Positions 59,289 through 64,000 of a DNA stretch of 64,000 nucleotides are shown in pieces. The notes below the pieces were generated by a model, which worked only from the letters and a program-made list of their open reading frames with translations, was not told the origin of the DNA and did no database searches. The stretch lies in contig DHVG01000006.1 in NCBI GenBank assembly GCA_002412545.1, positions 65,811-129,810 of the forward strand. Reading direction: 5' to 3'. The stretch is from Elusimicrobia bacterium UBA5214 (lineage in GTDB: Bacteria > Elusimicrobiota > UBA5214). Made by a program: the position numbers and the translations under genes. How positions within the stretch are numbered: the first letter of the stretch is position 1; each line of letters starts with the position of its first letter.

Positions 59289-59978
59289 ATGAAATTATCA
59301 ATTATTGTTCCGGTATATAACGAAGAAAAAACTATTAAGAAAGTTTTAGAGAAGTTGGCAAATTTAGATGCAGGGGTTGGAAAGGAAATAATTGTTATTG
59401 ATGACGGTTCTACGGATGGAACATGCGAAATCCTTCGCAAATTCCAAATTCCAAATTCCAAATTCCAAATTATTTTTCAGGAGAAGAATCAGGGGAAGGG
59501 AGCGGCAGTGAGGAGAGGATTTCAAGAAGCAGACGGGGATATTTTAATTATTCAGGATGCGGATTTGGAATATAACCCTGAGGAATACGAGAAACTTATC
59601 AAACCAATTATTGCTGGTGAGACGAAAGTTGTCTGCGGGTCAAGATTTCTTCAAGAAAATCCTAATCTATATCGGCGTTATCTTTGGGGAAATAAGTTCT
59701 TAAGTTTTTTGATTAGTTTTCTTTACCGGGTAAAAATTACTGATGCGTATACTGGTTATAAAGTAATGAGTAAAGAAATTTATAAAAATCTTAATTTGAA
59801 AAGTAATGGTTTTGAATTTGAAGCAGAAATTACTTGTGAATTTTTGAAAAAAGGATATAAAATTTTGGAAATTCCGATTTCCTACAATCCTCGCTCAATA
59901 AAAGAAGGGAAAAAAATTAACTATAAAGATGCAATTTACGGTATATGGACGATTATTAAACTACAGTGTAAGGTGTAA
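59289..59978 (+). CDS. Family 2 glycosyltransferase (dolichyl-phosphate-mannose-synthase-like)
   Basis: 229 residues from ATG 59289. LSIIVPVYNEEKTIKKVLEK, IIVIDDGSTDGT and IIQDADLEYNPEEYEKL (the DAD metal site) are classic GT2 marks, with VVCGSRF and KITDAYTGYKVM as in DPM1-like enzymes. There is no C-terminal membrane domain. It probably transfers a sugar to a lipid carrier for the neighbouring polymer. FQIPNSKFQI at 59445-59472 is encoded by an AATTCCA word repeat inserted near the end of the nucleotide-binding half. Confidence 0.9.
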   Translation: MKLSIIVPVYNEEKTIKKVLEKLANLDAGVGKEIIVIDDGSTDGTCEILRKFQIPNSKFQIIFQEKNQGKGAAVRRGFQEADGDILIIQDADLEYNPEEYEKLIKPIIAGETKVVCGSRFLQENPNLYRRYLWGNKFLSFLISFLYRVKITDAYTGYKVMSKEIYKNLNLKSNGFEFEAEITCEFLKKGYKILEIPISYNPRSIKEGKKINYKDAIYGIWTIIKLQCKV

Positions 59979-59986
59979 AGTGTAAA

Positions 59987-60133
59987 GTGAAAAGAAAAAA
60001 TACCAAAAGCAGAAGAGAGAAAAAAACAACTATTGAAAACTATAAATGGTTCTCAAAGTTTTCACCAGTGGAAAAATTGAGGATTGCAAAAAGAGCAGGA
60101 AAATTTCTTGAAGTCCTGAAAAATGCAAAATAA
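59987..60133 (+). CDS. Small basic protein of unknown function
   Basis: 48 residues from GTG 59987: MKRKNTKSRREKKTTIENYK, then WFSKFSPVEKLRIAKRAGKF and LEVLKNAK. Strongly basic, with a helical C-terminal half (PVEKLRIAKRAGKFLEVLK). It begins in a GTGTAAAGTG word repeat just after the glycosyltransferase stop. Codon use and an amphipathic helix look protein-like, but no ribosome binding site is obvious. The family is not recognised. Confidence 0.5.
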   Translation: MKRKNTKSRREKKTTIENYKWFSKFSPVEKLRIAKRAGKFLEVLKNAK

Positions 60134-60153
60134 TACCAGATTAGAAAAATGAA

Positions 60154-61053
60154 ATGAGAAACATTGTTAACTGTATTATTTGTGGTAAAGAGGGAAAAGT
60201 ATTTTTTGACCTTGGTGACTACCATGTGCGTGGATGTAATGATTGTCAACTGCAATGGGTAGAAGAAACTTTTGAGGAAAAGGTCTTGGAAGATTTTGAT
60301 TACTATTGGGCAAAAGATTTTTTTCTGCAAAATGAAGAATTACTATGCACTTACGCACGCACGGAGTTGGAAAATCTTAAAAAGTTTCTCTTTCCCACTC
60401 CCCACTCACCACTTTCTACCCCTTACTCTTGGCTTGACCTCGGTTGTGGTTTTGCCTATCTTATCTCCGAAGGACAGAAAGATGGTTTCAAAGTCACCGG
60501 TGTAGAAGCAAATGAGGGGATTGTCAATTTAATAAAAGAGCGCGAACCACTAAACATAATTCATTCTTTAATCAATGAGGTAAATTTTCCAGAACATAGT
60601 TTTGATTTAGTTACTCTTTATGATGTTTTAGAACATTTACTTGACCCACGGGAGACAATTTCTAAAGTGAGTGGGTGGATAAAGCCGAAAGGATTCTTGG
60701 CAATTGAAGTTCCTGATGGGAACAGTCTTTTCCGTAAGATTGCTATATTTCAATTTAGGCTTACTTTTGGTAAATGGAAGGTATTGATGCGTTCTGCCTT
60801 TCACAAACATCCCGGTGGACATCGTTATGCATTTACTGAGTTTTCTCTTTCTAAATTATTAAATCAATTTGGTTTTGAAACAATTGCTGCCGAAAAAGTG
60901 ATGATGCCTTTTAAACTTCATCTTAACGAAGTAATCAAAGATTATTCTGGAGTGAGAAAAATCGTCTATATTGTTTTTTTAGTATTTTTCTATTATCTAT
61001 CCCAATTCTTAGGAATGGAACACCGGCTGAAAATATATGCCCGGAAAACTTAA
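60154..61053 (+). CDS. Class I SAM methyltransferase with N-terminal zinc-binding motif
   Basis: 299 residues. N-terminal CIICGKEG and CNDCQLQWV are two CxxC pairs for zinc, as in Methyltransf_13/23-type sugar methyltransferases. SAM motif I is LDLGCGFAYLI, followed by DLVTLYDVLEHLLDPRE (motif II/post I) and GFLAIEVPDGNSLFR. A membrane-like C-terminal helix (IVFLVFFYYLSQFL). The insertion FPTPHSPLSTPYS directly before motif I is encoded by CCCACTCC words (60389-60432). It probably methylates a sugar of the surface polymer. Confidence 0.85.
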   Translation: MRNIVNCIICGKEGKVFFDLGDYHVRGCNDCQLQWVEETFEEKVLEDFDYYWAKDFFLQNEELLCTYARTELENLKKFLFPTPHSPLSTPYSWLDLGCGFAYLISEGQKDGFKVTGVEANEGIVNLIKEREPLNIIHSLINEVNFPEHSFDLVTLYDVLEHLLDPRETISKVSGWIKPKGFLAIEVPDGNSLFRKIAIFQFRLTFGKWKVLMRSAFHKHPGGHRYAFTEFSLSKLLNQFGFETIAAEKVMMPFKLHLNEVIKDYSGVRKIVYIVFLVFFYYLSQFLGMEHRLKIYARKT

Positions 61054-61064
61054 TTTCAAGACCA

Positions 61065-62393
61065 ATGAATACAGATAAAGAGAAAAATAGTTTTCATTCG
61101 GATGTATTGGTTAACGGATTTACCCAATTTGCAAGAGTAGTTTTGCAGCTTTTAATTAGTATTCTTTTGGCGCGTTCTCTTGGTCCGCAAGGCAGGGGAG
61201 AATATGCGCTAGCGCTACTTGTCCCAGGTTTAATTTATATTTTTGTTCATCTTGGTTTTTCTCAAGCGACGACTATTTTGTTAGGAAAAAACAAATATCC
61301 CAAAGAAAAGATTGTCGGAAATTTGCTCTTTTGTATTTTTCTAATTTGTTTTCTTACTGCAATTATCTATTATGGACTTGCTTCCATTGTCTTAAATTTT
61401 CTAAAACAAAACATTAATCGTAGTCTGTATTATCTTTCCTTTTTTGTTATTCCGGTAACTTTTTTTTGGGCTGGTCTTTCTGCAATTCTTCTTGGTTTGG
61501 GAATAGTTAAAACAATTGGCTGGGGAAGATTGTTAAATAATGCCCTCTTTCTTCTTTTATGTTTTGTTGTTTTTTTGTTCTGGGGAAAGATCCCTTTTAT
61601 TACCTTGGTTATTTTTCTTTTTACCGGGATAGTTGAAATTTTCTACCTTATTTTTGTTATCCGAAAACATATGTTGCTAAGTTTCAGTTTTGACTTCAAA
61701 ATAATTAAAGAACAGTTTAATTTTGGAATAAAGAGTTTGTTTACTGGAATATTTGAGCAAGTTAACCGTCGCTTAGATGCTCTATTAGTAAATTTTTTTC
61801 TTGGCACTTATGGTTTAGGAATATATACAATTTCTGTAGGGCTGGGGGAAGCTTTAATAAATGTTCCCAGTATTTTTTACCAACCGGTATTCTCTCGAAC
61901 TGCCGTTTTACAAAATGAAGAGGGGTTTAGAATTACTGCGATTACCCTTCGTCAGATATTATTCTTAACTTCCATTTCGGCAATCCTATTTGCAATTTTT
62001 GTTAAACCTTTTATTTTCCTCTTTTACTCTTCCCGTTTTGCTGAAGCAGTCTTGCCAACGGTGTTTCTTCTTCCCGGGATAGTCTCCGTGGGTATAGGAA
62101 CAACAATCGGTTACAGTCTAACCGGTTATGGTAAACCCGAAGAATATACCAAGGCATCCATTGTTTCTTGTATACTTACGGTAATTCTTGACTTGTTCCT
62201 TATTCCGAAATTTGGGGTGGCTGGTGCTTCAGTTGCTTCCAGTATAGCTTATACTGCGGGGACTATTTATTTAATTCGTTCATATTCCAAATTTTCCGGT
62301 CAATCTCTAAAAGAGATGTTTTTATTCAGGAGAGAAGATTTTAAAGGATATTTAGTTGAAATCAATAAACTACTTAACAGACATATACATTAA
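61065..62393 (+). CDS. Polysaccharide flippase (Wzx/MATE-like)
   Basis: 442 residues with about 12-14 membrane helices. The opening VLVNGFTQFARVVLQLLISI, LLARSLGPQGRGEYALALLV is the usual start of Wzx/RfbX proteins, and the second half (SLFTGIFEQVNRRLDALLVN, LPGIVSVGIGTTIGYSLTGY and VAGASVASSIAYT) keeps the conserved topology. It would flip lipid-linked repeat units across the inner membrane for the Wzy-like protein. It lies 11 bp after the methyltransferase. Confidence 0.9.
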   Translation: MNTDKEKNSFHSDVLVNGFTQFARVVLQLLISILLARSLGPQGRGEYALALLVPGLIYIFVHLGFSQATTILLGKNKYPKEKIVGNLLFCIFLICFLTAIIYYGLASIVLNFLKQNINRSLYYLSFFVIPVTFFWAGLSAILLGLGIVKTIGWGRLLNNALFLLLCFVVFLFWGKIPFITLVIFLFTGIVEIFYLIFVIRKHMLLSFSFDFKIIKEQFNFGIKSLFTGIFEQVNRRLDALLVNFFLGTYGLGIYTISVGLGEALINVPSIFYQPVFSRTAVLQNEEGFRITAITLRQILFLTSISAILFAIFVKPFIFLFYSSRFAEAVLPTVFLLPGIVSVGIGTTIGYSLTGYGKPEEYTKASIVSCILTVILDLFLIPKFGVAGASVASSIAYTAGTIYLIRSYSKFSGQSLKEMFLFRREDFKGYLVEINKLLNRHIH

Positions 62394-62465
62394 ATTCTGA
62401 AGGATTAAATATTGTTTGAAAGACATTAGTCAAAACTTAAATCTAAAAGACAAAAGAAACAATTT

Positions 62466-63434
62466 ATGTCAATTGATAGGAATATTGTACATTTAGTAAT
62501 AAAGTTAAGACCGTGGACTATGAACTTTCCAAGTATTGTTCAACCAGAGACGGTTAACTTCTGCAATGCAAAATGTATTATGTGTCCCACAAGCAAAGGT
62601 ACCAAACCGAAAGGATTTATGGACTTTGGACTGTACAAAAAAATAATTGATGAGTGTGCCCGAAATAAGGAATATGTCAAGGCTTTATACCCATTTCAGA
62701 ATGGTGAACCCCTAATTCATCCTGAATTCAGCAAGTATATTGAATATGCAAAGAAGCAAAATAACCAATGGGAAGTTGCACTCTATACCAATGCTTCTTT
62801 ATTAGATAAAAACAAAACGTTAAAAATTTTAGAAAGCGGGTTAGACACCTTAGTCGTTAGTTTTGACGGTTTCCGTAAGGAAACCTATGAAAGTATCAGA
62901 ATCGGTTTAAATTTTGACCAGGTCAAAAAAAATGTGATAGATTTCATAAATTTAAAGAAAAGTATGAATAAAAACAATCCTGAAGTCCACTTAGTAATAA
63001 TTGCAATGGATAAGACCAGAGGAGAAGTCAAGGATTTTGAAAGAGAGTGGAAGAATTTAGCTGACAGGGTTGAAGTTTCGCACTTTTCTAACTGGGGAGG
63101 ACAGGTTGATGAGTTAGATTCTCAGGATATTCTAAAAGAAAACTATGCACCGTGTCTCAGACTTTGGGAACATCTTGTTATTTTGAGAGATGGCACAGTG
63201 TCGTTATGTTGTAATGATTTTGATGGCAGATTTCCTCTTGGAGATTTAACTTACCAGACAATAAAAGAAATTTGGCAAGGGGAGATTATCAACGACTATA
63301 GAAAAGCACATCTAAATAGCGATTTTTCTTCATTACCAATATGCAAAAAATGTAGTTATAGGTTACATCAACTTAGCCTTTTACGAAAATTAATTTTCCG
63401 TCAGGTTTTCAAAAAGATAATCAACAAGAAATGA
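62466..63434 (+). CDS. Radical SAM/SPASM-domain enzyme of the polysaccharide locus
   Basis: 322 residues. Cluster motif CNAKCIMCPTSKGT at about residue 31-44, NGEPLIHPEF (the GE motif), VALYTNASLLD, and a C-terminal SPASM-like region with LCCNDFDGRFPLGDL and CKKCSYR. A similar type of enzyme is common in surface-sugar clusters, where targets are unknown. It shares only the core motifs with the radical SAM enzyme at 38440. The stop overlaps the FkbM start by 4 bp. Confidence 0.87.
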   Translation: MSIDRNIVHLVIKLRPWTMNFPSIVQPETVNFCNAKCIMCPTSKGTKPKGFMDFGLYKKIIDECARNKEYVKALYPFQNGEPLIHPEFSKYIEYAKKQNNQWEVALYTNASLLDKNKTLKILESGLDTLVVSFDGFRKETYESIRIGLNFDQVKKNVIDFINLKKSMNKNNPEVHLVIIAMDKTRGEVKDFEREWKNLADRVEVSHFSNWGGQVDELDSQDILKENYAPCLRLWEHLVILRDGTVSLCCNDFDGRFPLGDLTYQTIKEIWQGEIINDYRKAHLNSDFSSLPICKKCSYRLHQLSLLRKLIFRQVFKKIINKK

Positions 63435-64000
63435 AGGAAATTTTGTTTTTAATATTTAGAAAGATAGTTAATCTTGGTCCAAGAATAGGTTTGAGGAAGA
63501 TCCCAGGTGTTGCGCAACTTTACCGATTTTTGTGTTACCGTCTAGGTCCCCAAGGTCTTCTTTTAGGTGAAGTTCAAGGTCACAAAATGTGGGCTGATCC
63601 GCGGGATAGTGTTGTGGGTCAAGAAATAATAATGGGGGGGTATACGAGGAATACCAAACGAAGTGTTTTAAATCAATAATAAGAACAGGTAATATCGTTG
63701 TAGATATTGGTGCAAATATTGGTTACTATACTTTGATTGCAGCAAGACTTGTCGGCGAAGAAGGAAAAGTGTATGCTTTTGAACCGGAACCATATAACTT
63801 CAACTTACTTCTAAAAAATATAGAAGTAAATAGATACAAAAATATTGTTCCAGTTAGAAAAGCAGTTTCAGACAAAATAGGAATTAATAAATTATTTCTG
63901 TCAACCGAAGATTTGAGTGTTCATACGTTTTATAACCTTAGTGGAAATACAAAATCAATTGAAGTAGAAACCATAAATCTTGACAAACCTGCGACAAGCC
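63431..64000 (+). pseudogene. FkbM-family methyltransferase, frameshifted at a G7 tract and cut by window edge
   Basis: The first frame (63431-63679) encodes MKEILFLIFRKIVNLGPRIG and ends QGHKMWADPRDSVVGQEIIM, then stops 13 codons after seven consecutive G (63634-63640). Reading on in the third frame from 63640 gives VYEEYQTKCFKSIIRTGNIV and VDIGANIGYYTLIAARLVG, the FkbM SAM motif, open to the window end. One extra G would restore a single protein. FkbM enzymes O-methylate sugars. It could be a real mutation, a phase-variable switch or an assembly error. Confidence 0.8.

Overview
The window is one AT-rich stretch of a Gram-negative, probably anaerobic and uncultivated bacterium. An outer membrane is shown by a Tol-Pal set, a Wza-type export protein and a beta-barrel protein. 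An anaerobic life is suggested by an aldehyde:ferredoxin oxidoreductase and several radical SAM enzymes. Gene content (aspartate-dehydrogenase NAD synthesis, endonuclease Q, AmmeMemoRadiSam enzyme, DUF4321, bactofilin) and intergenic regions full of short repeats resemble metagenome-assembled candidate phyla, but no rRNA is present and I do not assign a taxon.

Layout. 1-5 kb: 3' part of an Eco57I-type DNA methyltransferase, a DUF4143 ATPase, a truncated CopG-type antitoxin and a field of dispersed repeats. 5-8.8 kb: NAD synthesis and salvage (nadA, nadX, an isochorismatase-family amidase, a nicotinate phosphoribosyltransferase). 8.9-15.8 kb: uvrA, then Tol-Pal genes in an unusual order and without tolR. 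15.8-17.8 kb: MoaD-like protein and tungsten/molybdenum oxidoreductase. 17.85-18.4 kb: a REP-associated tyrosine transposase (RAYT) bracketed by REP hairpins. 18.4-23 kb: endonuclease Q, DUF151 nuclease, argF, nitroreductase, deacetylase. 23.1-24.3 kb: two tandem HicBA toxin-antitoxin pairs. 24.5-25.6 kb: an outer-membrane protein behind a long structured leader. 25.8-34.4 kb: housekeeping genes (cutA, amrS, SurA-like, bactofilin, M23 peptidase, valS, rph, rdgB). 34.4-35.05 kb: a tRNA locus rearranged by palindromic elements. 35.1-37.1 kb: signalling genes (cNMP+FHA, HD-GYP). 37.1-40.8 kb: a candidate peptide-modification (RiPP) cluster with HprK-like kinase, PqqD-like carrier, radical SAM/SPASM enzyme, 47-residue Cys-containing precursor, MerR-type regulator and S24/S26-type peptidase. 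40.9-51.8 kb: two large secreted fibronectin-III/beta-propeller proteins. 51.9-64 kb: cell-surface polysaccharide genes (NTP_transf_5, CBM48 protein, Wza, Wzz/BY-kinase, Wzy/WaaL-like, glycosyltransferase, methyltransferases, Wzx, second radical SAM), ending in a frameshifted FkbM methyltransferase.

Two themes cut across the map. First, palindromic elements are everywhere: between genes, at stop codons and -35 boxes, in-frame inside conserved genes (methyltransferase, nadX, uvrA, nucQ, valS, peptidase), and inside a tRNA gene, where they bracket a complete tRNA-Pro. A RAYT gene is present that could mobilise one of these families. Second, short word repeats of about 7 to 11 bases (for example CTATTGG, CTCTTAG, CTACTCT, TTACACC) form the hydrophobic core of seven signal peptides and recur between genes and as in-frame low-complexity insertions in enzymes.

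All functional calls come from reading motifs and gene context; no database search was possible.
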